DNA from: Poriferisodalis sp022821985
GTDB lineage: Bacteria; Actinomycetota; Acidimicrobiia; Acidimicrobiales; Poriferisodalaceae
DNA length: 64,000 bases
Assembly (NCBI RefSeq): GCF_965219595.1
Contig: NZ_OZ244781.1
Span: forward strand, 2,294,001-2,358,000
Reading direction: 5' to 3'
Shown here: piece by piece, positions 8,821-18,109 of the stretch
How the letters are laid out: each line of letters starts with the position of its first letter
Numbering within the stretch: the stretch's first letter is position 1
Made by a program: the position numbers and the translations under genes
The notes under the pieces: generated by a model
The model's input: the letters and a program-made list of their open reading frames with translations, nothing else
Told to the model about the DNA's origin: nothing
The model's database searches: none

Positions 8821-10092
8821 ATGAAGAGCGAGCGGGTTGCGACATTCGCCGCGCTGGGGGTTCCCGGGTTCCGACTTCTGTGGCTGAGCGGGGTGTTCTC
8901 GTTCATGAGCATTCAGATGCAGTTCCTGCTGCGGGCGCTGCTGGCCTGGGACCTCACCGAGAGCGAGAGCGCACTGGGCATCGTGTTCTTCGCCTTCGGC
9001 CTGGCACTGGGCGTGTCGACGCTCTTCGGCGGCGTGGCGGCGGATCGCCTCTCGAAGCGGCGGTTGATGCTGTTCGGCCAGATGGTGCTGCTGCTCGGCT
9101 CGGTGGGCATGGGCTTGGCACTGGCCACCGATGTCATCCACTACTGGATGCTGCTCGTCTCCAGCGCGCTGCAAGGCCTGATGTTCGGGCTGATCGGCCC
9201 GGCTCGCATCTCGATGACAACTGAGCTGGTCGGGCGTGAGCGGCTGGGCAATGCGATCACGCTGTCGTCGCTGTCGCTGAGCGGCAGCCGAGTTATCGCC
9301 CCGACCGGTGCCGGGCTGCTGGCCGGGTGGGCGCTGTTCGGGCTCGCCGGCGCCTACTTCGTCTCGGCGGCCATTGCGACGCTGAGCTTCGTGCTGCTGA
9401 TGCCCCTGCCGGAGACGAAACGATCCGTTTCCGGCTCCAGCGATGACGCCCGACCCGTGCGCCACGCGCGCAGCAGTCCTCTGGCCGAGATCCGCGAAGG
9501 CATCCGCTACGCCATGAGCCGACCTGAGCTTCGGCGACCGATCGTGACCTCGATCATCGTGATCATGTTCGGCTTCAGCTACGTCGCCTTCCAGCCGGCG
9601 CTGGTCGAAGGCGTCTTCGGTCTCGGCGACGCCCATGTCGGGTTCATCTCCGGGGCGTCGTCGATCGGCGCGGTGGCTGCGTCGATCGTGCTCGCGTCAC
9701 GCGCCGACTCGCCGGGCGCACACTCCATCCTGATCGGCCTGGGCTTCGCCTTCGGCGCTTCGATCGTGGCCCTCGCGTGGGCGCCGACCTATGCGATCGC
9801 CTTGGCGGTGACTGCGGCCATCGGGGCGGCATCTGTCGGGTTCATCTCGCTCATTCAGACGATCGTCATGCGTGCCACCGACGAGGCCTACCAAGGGCGC
9901 GTGCAATCGCTGGTGCAGCTTCCGTTCGCAGCATTCGCCATGGCGGCAGCGCCGCTGGGCGCCTTAGCGGAATGGGTCGGCGTGCGCGCCATGTTCTTGA
10001 CCATGGGGATCGCCGTCACGCTCAGCATGGTCGTCTACTCGATGGCCGCCGTGAGCAACCGGCGACTGCCCCAGCCGGCGGGCTCGCAGTAG
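8821..10092 (+). CDS. MFS transporter
   Basis: A 423-residue major facilitator protein with about 12 hydrophobic segments, six before and six after a charged central loop at residues 195-225. Loop 2-3 carries GGVAADRLSKRR, a version of the family's GxxxDRxGRR motif. It resembles MFS-3/EntS-like exporters, whose substrates vary widely; direction and substrate cannot be told. A GGAGGG Shine-Dalgarno precedes the ATG, and a TAGCGT hexamer about 35 nt upstream is a likely -10. Confidence 0.85.
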   Translation: MKSERVATFAALGVPGFRLLWLSGVFSFMSIQMQFLLRALLAWDLTESESALGIVFFAFGLALGVSTLFGGVAADRLSKRRLMLFGQMVLLLGSVGMGLALATDVIHYWMLLVSSALQGLMFGLIGPARISMTTELVGRERLGNAITLSSLSLSGSRVIAPTGAGLLAGWALFGLAGAYFVSAAIATLSFVLLMPLPETKRSVSGSSDDARPVRHARSSPLAEIREGIRYAMSRPELRRPIVTSIIVIMFGFSYVAFQPALVEGVFGLGDAHVGFISGASSIGAVAASIVLASRADSPGAHSILIGLGFAFGASIVALAWAPTYAIALAVTAAIGAASVGFISLIQTIVMRATDEAYQGRVQSLVQLPFAAFAMAAAPLGALAEWVGVRAMFLTMGIAVTLSMVVYSMAAVSNRRLPQPAGSQ

Positions 10093-10186
10093 GCACGGCA
10101 AGCCCGCCGGGGCAGCCGCTCGACGGCCTCACAGGCGGCGGTCTGAACGGACGCGCCTGGCCCGATGGCCGTAGGCGGCAGCCCTC

Positions 10187-12733
10187 TCAACGCAACTGTT
10201 CGAGGATCGAGGTCTCCGACAGGCTCGTGCGGATGTCGGTATCGGCCACCGTGGGCACGTCGGGGCACCAGCGTGACATGGCAGCTTCCAGCGCTGACTT
10301 GACGTCCGCGGCGATGGCGTGAGCTTCGGCTTCGTCGCACTCGATGACGACGCTGTCGTGGACGGTCTGCACAGCGTCGGCTGTGGGGTAGCGCTCAAGC
10401 GCTTCGCTCAGCCGACCGTAGGCGTCGAGCATCACGTCGGCCACGCCGCCTTGGATCGGGGCGTTGCGGTAGGCATTGGCCATCTGGCCGACCCGGGTGT
10501 GCAACGCGCGCCGCAGCAGGAACTGCTGGTCGGCGTCGCCCATGGCAACGCCGACCTCGTCGATGACAGCCCGCCGCAGGTGCCGTTGCTCCAGCACCTT
10601 GTCCACGGCCGGCCGTAGCGTGCCGCCCGCTGCGGCCGTCGGCGGAGCAAGGTCGAAGCGGGCCAGCACTCGCCGCCACACCTCGGCCGGCCGGGGCTTG
10701 GTCGAGCAGCCGACCACAGCAGCGGCTTCGCCCAGCACCCAGTCCACGGAGAACGTGAACTGTTGCCGGCGACCAGCCGGCGTATGCGAGCTGAACGACA
10801 GCGGCGAGCCATCGGAACGGACGACTACCGGCGCGGCAAACGACAGCGCCCACGCCACCTCGGCAACGTCAATCTCGCTCAGGCCGATCGTCGGGCCGCC
10901 GGCGAACCGGCCCGGGTCGATCGCGCCGGCCCGATCGGCTGCGAGCAGGGCCTCGTGGACCTCCTCGGCGCTGTGATGCCGGCGCTGCTGGCTCCGAAGC
11001 GTCCGCCGAGCGTCATCGGTGCGGGGCCACAGGGCCCCCAGCCGCAGCGTCAGCGGCCAATCGGCATCCAGCGAGGTGGCGGCGAAGTGACCGATGAAGC
11101 GGTCCCGCTCGTCCACCCAGTGGGCGATGCCGGGGTACGCGCTCAGGTAGGCCTCGATGAGCGCGTCGGCCTCGCCGCGGCTGGTCGGCACGCCGGCGTC
11201 GGTGAGGCCACGCGACAGCCCCGCGCCGCGCTGCCCGTACAGGATCCCGAAGTTGATGCGCTTGGCCTTGGTGCGGAATTCCTCGTAGCGGGGCCGGTCG
11301 AGCGCCGCCAACCCCGCCGGTCCGTCGAGGCGCACGTCGAACATCCGCTCAGCGGTGGCGGTGTGGATATCGAGACCTTGCTCGAACGCCGACCGAAGGC
11401 CGTCGTCGCCCGCGAGCTGGGTGGCGAAGCGCAATTCGGCCTGGCTCAAGTCGGAATAGACGAAGACCCGCCCGGGCGAGGGCTTCATGTAGGGCTTCAG
11501 CCGAGGGGTGAAGTTCTGCGCATTCGGGTTGCGGCTGGCCAGCCGACCCGTGTTGGTGCCCACCACCTGCAGGTACTCCGGGTGCAGGCGGCCGTCGTCC
11601 CACAGGTGCTCGGCCATCGTGTGCCCATACGTACTCAAGGTCTTGGACAGGTCGCGGTAGGCCAGCAGCGCGCTGCAGAGTTCGCCGCCGATGCCCGCCA
11701 GCACCGAGGCGCCGAGCGAATCAGTCGGCGCCAGCGGCCGGGCTCGGCCGTCGGTCTTGACCGTCCATGCCTCCACCTCGTCGGACGCGAAACGGTTCAG
11801 GACCTCACGTGCCTGCTGTTCGCTGTCGGGGTTCCAGCTGGGCTCGAGACCGCCGCCGAAGAGATCGCCTTGACCGCCGCCGGTCAGCTCGGCCAAATGG
11901 GTGAGCACCTCGACGCGCCGCGACGCCAGCTCCGCCAGCTCGGCTTCCCAACCCTGCACGTCGAAGGGCAGACCGGCGCGCTCCATGCGGTCGAGAAACG
12001 GCCGGGCCGCCTGCTCCAGACGGCAGACCTCCTCCAGCCCGGCGTCTCGCAGCCCCTCACGCAGCTCGTCGGACACCCACAAGGTCTCCACTGCGTCCGC
12101 TGCTGCGTAGGCCACCTGGCTGTCGCTCAGCGGCCCGTTGGCGGAGTAGGAGAGCTGTGTCGTGGCCTTCCCTTCGACGCTGAGGCCGAGATAGCGCTCG
12201 GCGGCCCACGCAAGCCCATGGAAGAAGCTGAACCCGGTCAGCCCCTGATGCAGCAGAGCATCGGCCAGCTGTGCGTCCCACCAGCGCAATGACCCCACCG
12301 CCGCACCCGCAGCCGCGGCCGGCTCCATGAGATGGGTGTCGATGACACGATCGTCAAACGTCGCGTTCCAGGCATCCGACGCCAGGTCCTGGAGCCGCAA
12401 GCCCTCGTGCAACGCTGTCGCCAGTTCACACAATTCGTGCGAGGCGACATCGACGACCCATGCGTGCTCGGCACCGTCGGGAGTGCGAGTTGCCGCGGAT
12501 ATCACCCGCAGTTGGGGAACGCGACCGCGCGACCCCGCATAGCGAGGCTCATAGACCGTCTCGGTATCCATTGCACGGGCTTCGGACGCCGACAGCGCAC
12601 CGACGAACTCGCCGAGCCGGTCGGGGCCCACGACCGTGACGGGCACCTGAGCCGGATCTCGCGAGGCTTCTGGACGCGGGTCGAGCCGCCGGACGTCCGC
12701 TGGGGCACGGGCAAGATCGGCAACGGCGTCCAC
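10187..12733 (-). CDS. family A DNA polymerase with 3'-5' exonuclease domain, no 5' nuclease domain
   Basis: The 848-residue protein is a bifunctional 3'-5' exonuclease/DNA polymerase. The exonuclease motifs look intact: MDTETVYE (residues 55-62), WNATFDD (122-128) and VAYAAADA (207-214). Polymerase motif A is YSDLSQAELR (426-435), motif B KRINFGILYG (491-500) and motif C QTVHDSVVIE (789-798). There is no N-terminal FEN-like 5' nuclease, so it is not a full-length Pol I. About 170 residues (roughly 570-740) lie between LGALWPR and NAYRNAPIQG, where canonical Pol I has only about 25. The GTG start is supported by TAGGGT 6 nt upstream. It probably serves in repair or gap filling. Confidence 0.88.
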   Translation of the reverse strand: MDAVADLARAPADVRRLDPRPEASRDPAQVPVTVVGPDRLGEFVGALSASEARAMDTETVYEPRYAGSRGRVPQLRVISAATRTPDGAEHAWVVDVASHELCELATALHEGLRLQDLASDAWNATFDDRVIDTHLMEPAAAAGAAVGSLRWWDAQLADALLHQGLTGFSFFHGLAWAAERYLGLSVEGKATTQLSYSANGPLSDSQVAYAAADAVETLWVSDELREGLRDAGLEEVCRLEQAARPFLDRMERAGLPFDVQGWEAELAELASRRVEVLTHLAELTGGGQGDLFGGGLEPSWNPDSEQQAREVLNRFASDEVEAWTVKTDGRARPLAPTDSLGASVLAGIGGELCSALLAYRDLSKTLSTYGHTMAEHLWDDGRLHPEYLQVVGTNTGRLASRNPNAQNFTPRLKPYMKPSPGRVFVYSDLSQAELRFATQLAGDDGLRSAFEQGLDIHTATAERMFDVRLDGPAGLAALDRPRYEEFRTKAKRINFGILYGQRGAGLSRGLTDAGVPTSRGEADALIEAYLSAYPGIAHWVDERDRFIGHFAATSLDADWPLTLRLGALWPRTDDARRTLRSQQRRHHSAEEVHEALLAADRAGAIDPGRFAGGPTIGLSEIDVAEVAWALSFAAPVVVRSDGSPLSFSSHTPAGRRQQFTFSVDWVLGEAAAVVGCSTKPRPAEVWRRVLARFDLAPPTAAAGGTLRPAVDKVLEQRHLRRAVIDEVGVAMGDADQQFLLRRALHTRVGQMANAYRNAPIQGGVADVMLDAYGRLSEALERYPTADAVQTVHDSVVIECDEAEAHAIAADVKSALEAAMSRWCPDVPTVADTDIRTSLSETSILEQLR

Positions 12734-12739
12734 GAGCGC

Positions 12740-12745
12740 ACCCTA
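12740..12745 (-). promoter_or_regulatory. -10 hexamer of the DNA polymerase gene
   Basis: TAGGGT on the minus strand, 6 nt before the GTG at 12733, no Shine-Dalgarno. Confidence 0.5.
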
Positions 12746-12821
12746 GGACGGCCCTGTCACAGCCACCGGACAGCTGCAGCGGGTATCGCGAGCCGCCTGG
12801 ATGGGACGGCCCCCGACCACC

Positions 12822-13904
12822 TCAGGCGTACTGCACTTCGATGAAATCCTCGGGTGAGCCGTCGCCTGCTTCGGTCTCGGCGGTGATGAGATCGTGCAAG
12901 CGTTTCGCCACAGGGCCGACTGTGCCGTTGCCGATCGGGGCGCCGTCCCACTCCACCACCGGGAAAACGTGAGTGTCGCCGCCGGACATGATGACCTCAG
13001 CGCCGGCGCGAGCCTCGTCGGCCCGCAGTGGCCGCTGTTCCACGCCGCGCAGCAGTCCTTCGTCGCTGAGCGGCCCCCTGGCCAGATCCAGCAGGCGCCG
13101 CATGGTGGTGCCGTGCAGGATGCCCTCGAACGGGGGAGTCACGAAGACGCCGTCGTGGCTCACGCTGCACACGTTCAGTACGCAGGCTTCCGCGATGAAG
13201 CCGTCGTCGTCCACGATGATCCCGAATGTCCCCCCGCCGTCGGCCGCCTCGAGGTGGGTCAGGACGTTCAGCAGGTAGTTGTTCGACTTGATCTGGGCCA
13301 GCAGCGGCGGCTTTTGGGGCGTCTCGCGCACCGTTGCTTCGCGGAAGCCGTCCCGCATCGGGTCGAAGCCTCCATCGCCGAAGCTCATGGGGTCGAGCAC
13401 GACGCAGTAGAAGCACGGCTCTTCGCATTCGGCCGGCATGAACGAGAACCCGCCCGGGCCCGCTGTCAGCCAGTAGCGGACGATGGCGTTGCGGGCACCG
13501 GAGGCTGCCGCGGTGTCGGCGACCATCTGGATGAGCTCGTCGCGCGACCACGGAATCTGGAGGCGGGCGCCCGCAGCACTCGCAAGCAGCCGATCGATGT
13601 GGATGCCGAGCCGGTACAGCCGGCCGTTCACCAGCGAGCAGGTGTCGAAGACGCCATGGCCCCGATGCACCATGTGATCGTCGAGCGGCACCGTCATGAC
13701 GGTGGGATCGGTGACGACGCCTCCCAAGTAGGAGCTGAACATGGCGTAGCAACCGCGCTTGCCCCGGCGTCGCGCGGACATGCGCTCGACAGCTTCGGCA
13801 GCACTCAGGATCTGCTGGGCCGGGCGCAGGCTGCCGCCGGACTCGTCTGGTGCGGCAGCGTCGCCGTTCCCCGAGCCGTTCCCCGAAACCGTTCGCAGCG
13901 CCAC
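12822..13904 (-). CDS. class IV (branched-chain/D-amino acid type) aminotransferase-like protein
   Basis: A 360-residue fold-type IV PLP enzyme. The likely Schiff-base lysine is in QIKSNNYLLN, followed by IAEACVLNVCSV and the phosphate-binding end segment GILHGTTMRR. The family includes branched-chain aminotransferases, D-amino acid aminotransferases and aminodeoxychorismate lyase; I cannot choose between them. About 45 N-terminal residues precede the conserved part. The GTG start is supported by TAGTAT 6 nt upstream, giving the gene its own promoter rather than read-through from a neighbour. Confidence 0.82.
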   Translation of the reverse strand: MALRTVSGNGSGNGDAAAPDESGGSLRPAQQILSAAEAVERMSARRRGKRGCYAMFSSYLGGVVTDPTVMTVPLDDHMVHRGHGVFDTCSLVNGRLYRLGIHIDRLLASAAGARLQIPWSRDELIQMVADTAAASGARNAIVRYWLTAGPGGFSFMPAECEEPCFYCVVLDPMSFGDGGFDPMRDGFREATVRETPQKPPLLAQIKSNNYLLNVLTHLEAADGGGTFGIIVDDDGFIAEACVLNVCSVSHDGVFVTPPFEGILHGTTMRRLLDLARGPLSDEGLLRGVEQRPLRADEARAGAEVIMSGGDTHVFPVVEWDGAPIGNGTVGPVAKRLHDLITAETEAGDGSPEDFIEVQYA

Positions 13905-13910
13905 GTGCCG

Positions 13911-13916
13911 ATACTA
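13911..13916 (-). promoter_or_regulatory. -10 hexamer of the class IV aminotransferase gene
   Basis: TAGTAT on the minus strand, 6 nt before the GTG at 13904. Confidence 0.5.
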
Positions 13917-14007
13917 GGTGGACCGCCGTGCCCGGCTTCGGGAGCCGCTGCTGATCCCAGTCGGTCGCAGCGTCCATTGAGGGGGCGCCGTTGATGGTCG
14001 GCGCGCG

Positions 14008-14013
14008 TAACCT
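14008..14013 (+). promoter_or_regulatory. -10 hexamer of pgsA
   Basis: TAACCT, 9 nt before the ATG at 14023. No Shine-Dalgarno. Confidence 0.4.
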
Positions 14014-14022
14014 CGCTGGGCA

Positions 14023-14625
14023 ATGGCGGTTCCGGATGGGGAGGACGCGCCCCCGGCGTTCGGGCCGACGGCGCTGGCGACGCCGGCCAACCTGGTGACG
14101 GTCGCCCGGATTGCGGCCTCGCCCGTGTTCATCTGGATGATCGTGCGGACCGACGAGGCCCGCTGGTCCACGTTCGTCGTCGGTTTCGCCATCGCCATGA
14201 CCGACTACCTCGACGGCTGGCTGGCCCGCCGACACGGCACGACGCGTGCGGGCGCGTTCCTGGACCCGCTGGCCGACAAGGTGCTGGTGCTCGGCGGCAT
14301 GGCGGCGCTCGTGTGGAACGGCCAATTCCACGCTGTCCCGGTGATCGTCATCGCGGCACGGGAGCTGCTGATCAGCGCCTACCGGTCACGTGCCGGCCGC
14401 CAAGGCATCACGGTGCCGGCGACCAAGCTCGCCAAGTGGAAGACGTTCGTCCAGCTCTGGGCCATCGGCTTCGCCGTCATGCCGCCGCTGGCCACGAACG
14501 CCCACTGGGTGGCCACGCTCACGCTGTGGCTGGCGGTGGCGCTCACTGCGTGGACCGGCTGGTCGTACCTGCGGTCGGCTCATGGCGTGGCGGCCGCGCA
14601 GCTCGGCGACGACACTTCCGGCTGA
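14023..14625 (+). CDS. pgsA: CDP-alcohol phosphatidyltransferase, probable phosphatidylglycerophosphate synthase
   Basis: PgsA joins CDP-diacylglycerol and glycerol 3-phosphate at the membrane to make phosphatidylglycerophosphate. The 200-residue protein has the family signature D-x2-DG-x2-AR-x8-G-x3-D-x3-D, seen as TDYLDGWLARR followed by GAFLDPLADK, and four or more hydrophobic segments. Its place directly before cinA is the conserved actinobacterial pgsA-cinA order, which supports PgsA over other CDP-alcohol transferases. Confidence 0.9.
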   Translation: MAVPDGEDAPPAFGPTALATPANLVTVARIAASPVFIWMIVRTDEARWSTFVVGFAIAMTDYLDGWLARRHGTTRAGAFLDPLADKVLVLGGMAALVWNGQFHAVPVIVIAARELLISAYRSRAGRQGITVPATKLAKWKTFVQLWAIGFAVMPPLATNAHWVATLTLWLAVALTAWTGWSYLRSAHGVAAAQLGDDTSG

Positions 14626-14645
14626 ACCGCGCCATCCTCTGCCCC

Positions 14646-14651
14646 TAGGGT
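14646..14651 (+). promoter_or_regulatory. -10 hexamer of cinA
   Basis: TAGGGT, 8 nt before the GTG at 14660, in the 34-bp gap after pgsA. It suggests cinA can be transcribed on its own. Confidence 0.45.
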
Positions 14652-14659
14652 CACGGCTT

Positions 14660-16126
14660 GTGAAGACTGAGATCGTCGCTGTGGGCACCGAATTGTTGCT
14701 GGGCCAGATCGTCGACACGAACTCCTCGTGGATGGGCGAGCAGCTCGCCCTGGCCGGCATCGACAGCCACTACCAGACCAAGGTGGGGGACAACTGGGAT
14801 CGCATCGAGGACGCCTTCCGGCTGGCGCTCGACCGCAGCGATGCCGTGATCGTGTGCGGCGGCCTGGGGCCCACCCAAGACGACATCACCCGTGAGGTGC
14901 TGGCGTCGGTGATGGGGGTCGAGCTGGTGCTCGACGAGCGCATCGCCGAGCGGATTCGGGCGATGTTCGCAAGCCGAAGCCGCCCGATGCCCGAGAACAA
15001 CCTGCGTCAGGCCATGGTTCCCGTCGGCGCGTCGCCGATCCCGCAGCAGCCCGGCACTGCGCCCGGCCTGGTGGCGCCCATTCGCTGGGTGGAGGGCACC
15101 GGGGCCGTCGCTCCCGGCGCTGAGCCGCCGGACGGGGCGGAGGTACTCGACCGCGTGGTGTACGTGGTGCCCGGTGTGCCGTATGAGATGCGCGAGATGA
15201 TGAACGGCACGGTGCTCGGCGACCTGCAGCGGCGCGCCGGTGTCAGCGCAACCATCGAGAGCCGGGTGCTGCGCACGTGGGGTCAGAGCGAATCGGGTCT
15301 GGCCGAGATGCTGGCCGGTCGCATCGATGAGCTGGACGAAGCTGGCAACCCGACCTTGGCGTTCCTGGCCAGCGGCATCGAGGGCATCAAGGTGCGGATC
15401 ACCGCCAAGGGTGCTGACTCGGCCGAAGCGTGGCGCCTGATCGAGTCCGAGCAGGCGGTGCTTGAGCCGCTGCTCGGCGACCTGGTCTTCGCCTACGACG
15501 ACGACAACATGGAAGCGGCCGTGCTCGCCGAGCTGGGCCGGCTGGGTTTGACGCTCGGTGTCGCCGAGACGATCACCGGCGGCCGCATGGCGAACCGCCT
15601 GTCGTCGGCAGAGGCTGCGATGCGTGCCGGCACGGCGCCCGGCGGGGCCAAGCTGGGCGATCCCGGGCTCGCGTCCGCAGCCGATACCGGCCAACCCGAT
15701 GGCGGGACCGGTCCGCGCACTTTCGCGGGCGGCATCGTGGCCCGCTCAGAGCACCTGACGGAGTACCTGCTGCATGCCGGCTCGTCGACGGTGTCGCCGA
15801 TGGGCGACGATCTCGTTCCGCCGCTCGCGTCGGCCGCCGGCGCCGAGGCGCTCGCCCGAGCGGCCCGCCTGCGCACCGGCGCCAGCGTGGGCCTCGCTGT
15901 CACGGCGATCGAAGACCGCAACGCAGCCACGCCCGAGCATCCCTTCGGCACGGCGTTCCTGGCCGTGTCGATCTCGGCGCAACCAGCGCGCGGCGACATT
16001 CCCGCAGTCGCTCACCGCGACAAGGCCGACGAGATCCGCCTGCCCGGCGACCGCGAGCGGCTCGCCGACTACAGCGCCATCTCGGCGCTCAATCTGCTGC
16101 GCCTCACACTCACCGGCCGCCGCTAG
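14660..16126 (+). CDS. cinA: CinA-family protein (competence/damage-inducible; NMN deamidase type)
   Basis: The 488-residue protein has the two CinA domains. The N-terminal molybdopterin-binding-like domain starts with EIVAVGTELLLGQ and contains CGGLGPTQDD. The C-terminal PncC-like domain, which in other bacteria hydrolyses nicotinamide mononucleotide, begins near residue 290. In that domain the usual AESCTGG reads AETITGG, and about 35 Gly/Ala-rich residues are inserted before FAGGIVARS. The substitution and insertion leave deamidase activity open. The GTG start fits a TAGGGT element 8 nt upstream. Confidence 0.9.
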   Translation: MKTEIVAVGTELLLGQIVDTNSSWMGEQLALAGIDSHYQTKVGDNWDRIEDAFRLALDRSDAVIVCGGLGPTQDDITREVLASVMGVELVLDERIAERIRAMFASRSRPMPENNLRQAMVPVGASPIPQQPGTAPGLVAPIRWVEGTGAVAPGAEPPDGAEVLDRVVYVVPGVPYEMREMMNGTVLGDLQRRAGVSATIESRVLRTWGQSESGLAEMLAGRIDELDEAGNPTLAFLASGIEGIKVRITAKGADSAEAWRLIESEQAVLEPLLGDLVFAYDDDNMEAAVLAELGRLGLTLGVAETITGGRMANRLSSAEAAMRAGTAPGGAKLGDPGLASAADTGQPDGGTGPRTFAGGIVARSEHLTEYLLHAGSSTVSPMGDDLVPPLASAAGAEALARAARLRTGASVGLAVTAIEDRNAATPEHPFGTAFLAVSISAQPARGDIPAVAHRDKADEIRLPGDRERLADYSAISALNLLRLTLTGRR

Positions 16127-16266
16127 AGGCTGAGCCCCGGGCCCGAGCGGTCCGCGAGCGCAGCGAGCCAGAGCGGGAAGCTCAGGGCGAAGCCGTGGCC
16201 CGAGCGGCCCACGGACGGCCATTCCCACATCCCGCGAACGCGATCTCTGGATGGCAGGCTGTCCCG

Positions 16267-17169
16267 ATGCGTTTCGGATTCTGGACGAAGAACGATCAAG
16301 AGACCTCGGCGGTCATCGAGTGCTGCCAGCACGCCGAGGTCACCGGCTGGGACGGGTTGTGGTTTGCCGACCACTTCATGCCCAACGAGGAGAACGTGGA
16401 CCAGCCGGTCCACGAGGCGTGGTCGGTGCTCGCGGCGCTTGCGGTAGCAGTGCCCCGGGTACGTCTCGGCCCGCTCGTGGCCGGCAACACCTACCGCAAC
16501 CCGGCGCTGACGGCCAAGATCGCCACAACGATCGACCACCTGTCGGGCGGCCGGGTGGTGCTGGGCATCGGCGCCGGATGGCAGGAGAACGAGCACGAGG
16601 CCTACGGATTCGATTTCGGCACGCTGCGCAGCCGCATGGATCGCTTCGACGAGGCCGTCGAGATCATCAGCTCGCTGCTCGGCAACACACGCACGAACTT
16701 CAACGGCGAGCACTACACGGTGGCCGGGGCACCGCTCGACCCCAAGCCGGTGCAGTCACCGGTCCCGCTGCTGATCGGCGGGGGCGGTCGGAAGCGCACG
16801 CTGCGGACCACTGCTCGCTGGGCCACCGAATGGAACTACTGGGGTATGCCCGATGACATCGCCGAACTGTGCTCGGTACTCGACGGGCACTGCGAGGCGA
16901 TCGGCCGCGACCCCGGCGAGATCAGCCGTTCAGCCTGCGCGTTGCTGTTCATCAATGAGGACTCGGCCAAGCTGGACCGCTTCCGTGCCATGGACCTGGG
17001 CCGGGCCACCATCGTCGGCACTCCCGACGAGGTCAGCGAGGTCGTCGAGCAGTACCGGCAGGTCGGCGTCGACGAGCTGATCATCCCCGACTTCACCTTC
17101 GGCCCCATGGATGCCAAAAAGCACTCCATGGACCTGTTCATCAACGAGGTAGCACCCAACTTCCGCTGA
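16267..17169 (+). CDS. LLM-class (luciferase-like) F420-dependent oxidoreductase
   Basis: A 300-residue TIM-barrel protein of the luciferase-like monooxygenase superfamily, starting MRFGFWTKND and carrying LSGGRVVLGIGAGW, the family's most conserved strand-turn. In actinobacteria most such proteins use coenzyme F420, consistent with the F420 reductase-like gene at 62.9 kb. The ATG at 16267 is chosen because homology starts there, although the frame is open upstream. A second LLM gene follows 49 nt downstream on the same strand. Confidence 0.85.
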   Translation: MRFGFWTKNDQETSAVIECCQHAEVTGWDGLWFADHFMPNEENVDQPVHEAWSVLAALAVAVPRVRLGPLVAGNTYRNPALTAKIATTIDHLSGGRVVLGIGAGWQENEHEAYGFDFGTLRSRMDRFDEAVEIISSLLGNTRTNFNGEHYTVAGAPLDPKPVQSPVPLLIGGGGRKRTLRTTARWATEWNYWGMPDDIAELCSVLDGHCEAIGRDPGEISRSACALLFINEDSAKLDRFRAMDLGRATIVGTPDEVSEVVEQYRQVGVDELIIPDFTFGPMDAKKHSMDLFINEVAPNFR

Positions 17170-17218
17170 CGGCAGCGCAACACCACACCACACGACACTC
17201 CGACGACAGGAGAACGAG

Positions 17219-18070
17219 ATGAAGATCGGTCTGTTTCAGATCAACATGGGGGCGCTGGGCGATGCAGCCGGCGCTGAGGGCGCCGGCCGCATTGCCGTGG
17301 CCGCCGAGCAAGCCGGCTTCGAGTCGGTGTGGACGGGGGAGCACGTGGTGCTGCCCGACCCGCAGGCGCCGCCATCGCCGCTGCCGCCGCTGCATCCGAT
17401 GCTCGACCCCGCGGTCGCCCTCGCGTACGTCGCAGCGCTCACCAGCGAGATCAAGCTGGGCACGGGCATCATCATCGTTCCCCAGCGCAACCCGCTGGTG
17501 CTGGCCAAAGAACTCGCCAGCGTGGATGTGCTGTCGGGCGGCCGTCTGCTGTTCGGCGTCGGCGTCGGCTACCTCGGCCCGGAGTTCGAAGCGCTGGGCA
17601 TCCCGATGGAAGACCGTGCCCGCCGCACCGAGGAATACATCGAGGCCATGCGCGCCATCTGGTCGATGGACGCGCCCGCGTACGAGGGCGAGTTCGTCAG
17701 TTTCTCCGATGTGCAGGCTCGTCCCAGGCCGGTCCAGCAGCCGGGCCCGCCAGTGGTGATGGGCGGCCACACCGCGCCTGCCTACCGCCGATCGGTCACG
17801 ATGAGCGAGGGCTGGTACGGGTTCGCGCTCGACTACGACGCCACGCAGCGCTGCATCGACGGTCTGTCGGAGGCAGGCGCCCGCTACGACCGGCCCGCCG
17901 AACTCGGCAGGCTGGAGATCACCGTGACGCCGCGGGTGCGGCCGACACCGGAGATGGTCGAGCGTTTCGCCGAGATGGGCGTGGACCGCCTGGTGCTGCT
18001 GCCGAATGGCCAAACCGTCGACGAAGTAGCCGCCTTCGTCGACCACATCGGCTCGACGATTCTGAACTGA
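17219..18070 (+). CDS. LLM-class F420-dependent oxidoreductase, second copy
   Basis: A 283-residue luciferase-like protein with LSGGRLLFGVGVGYLG as core motif and WTGEHVVLP near the N-terminus, as in TIGR03619-type F420 enzymes. It is clearly a different subfamily from the preceding LLM protein rather than a recent duplicate. AGGAG 6 nt before the ATG is a good Shine-Dalgarno, unlike the leaderless neighbours, which fits an internal operon gene. The substrate is unknown. Confidence 0.85.
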   Translation: MKIGLFQINMGALGDAAGAEGAGRIAVAAEQAGFESVWTGEHVVLPDPQAPPSPLPPLHPMLDPAVALAYVAALTSEIKLGTGIIIVPQRNPLVLAKELASVDVLSGGRLLFGVGVGYLGPEFEALGIPMEDRARRTEEYIEAMRAIWSMDAPAYEGEFVSFSDVQARPRPVQQPGPPVVMGGHTAPAYRRSVTMSEGWYGFALDYDATQRCIDGLSEAGARYDRPAELGRLEITVTPRVRPTPEMVERFAEMGVDRLVLLPNGQTVDEVAAFVDHIGSTILN

Positions 18071-18093
18071 GTCCGGCCGGGGCCGGGCGTGAC

Positions 18094-18109
18094 CGCCGGA
18101 TTACCGGCG
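18094..18109. terminator. hairpin between convergent LLM and CoA-transferase genes
   Basis: CGCCGG-ATTA-CCGGCG, a perfect 6-bp stem overlapping the stop codon of the minus-strand gene. It could end transcription from either side. Confidence 0.35.

Noticed and set aside
8413..9636. A 407-codon minus-strand frame over the SDR and MFS genes
   Set aside because: Antisense shadow of the MFS gene with low-complexity Gln/His/Arg composition; it only becomes SDR-like where it meets the real gene in another frame.
16127..16266. GCGAGCGCAGCGAGC-like and repeated GGCCCGAGCGG motifs after cinA
   Set aside because: Too short and composition-typical for GC-rich DNA to call a repeat family from one site.
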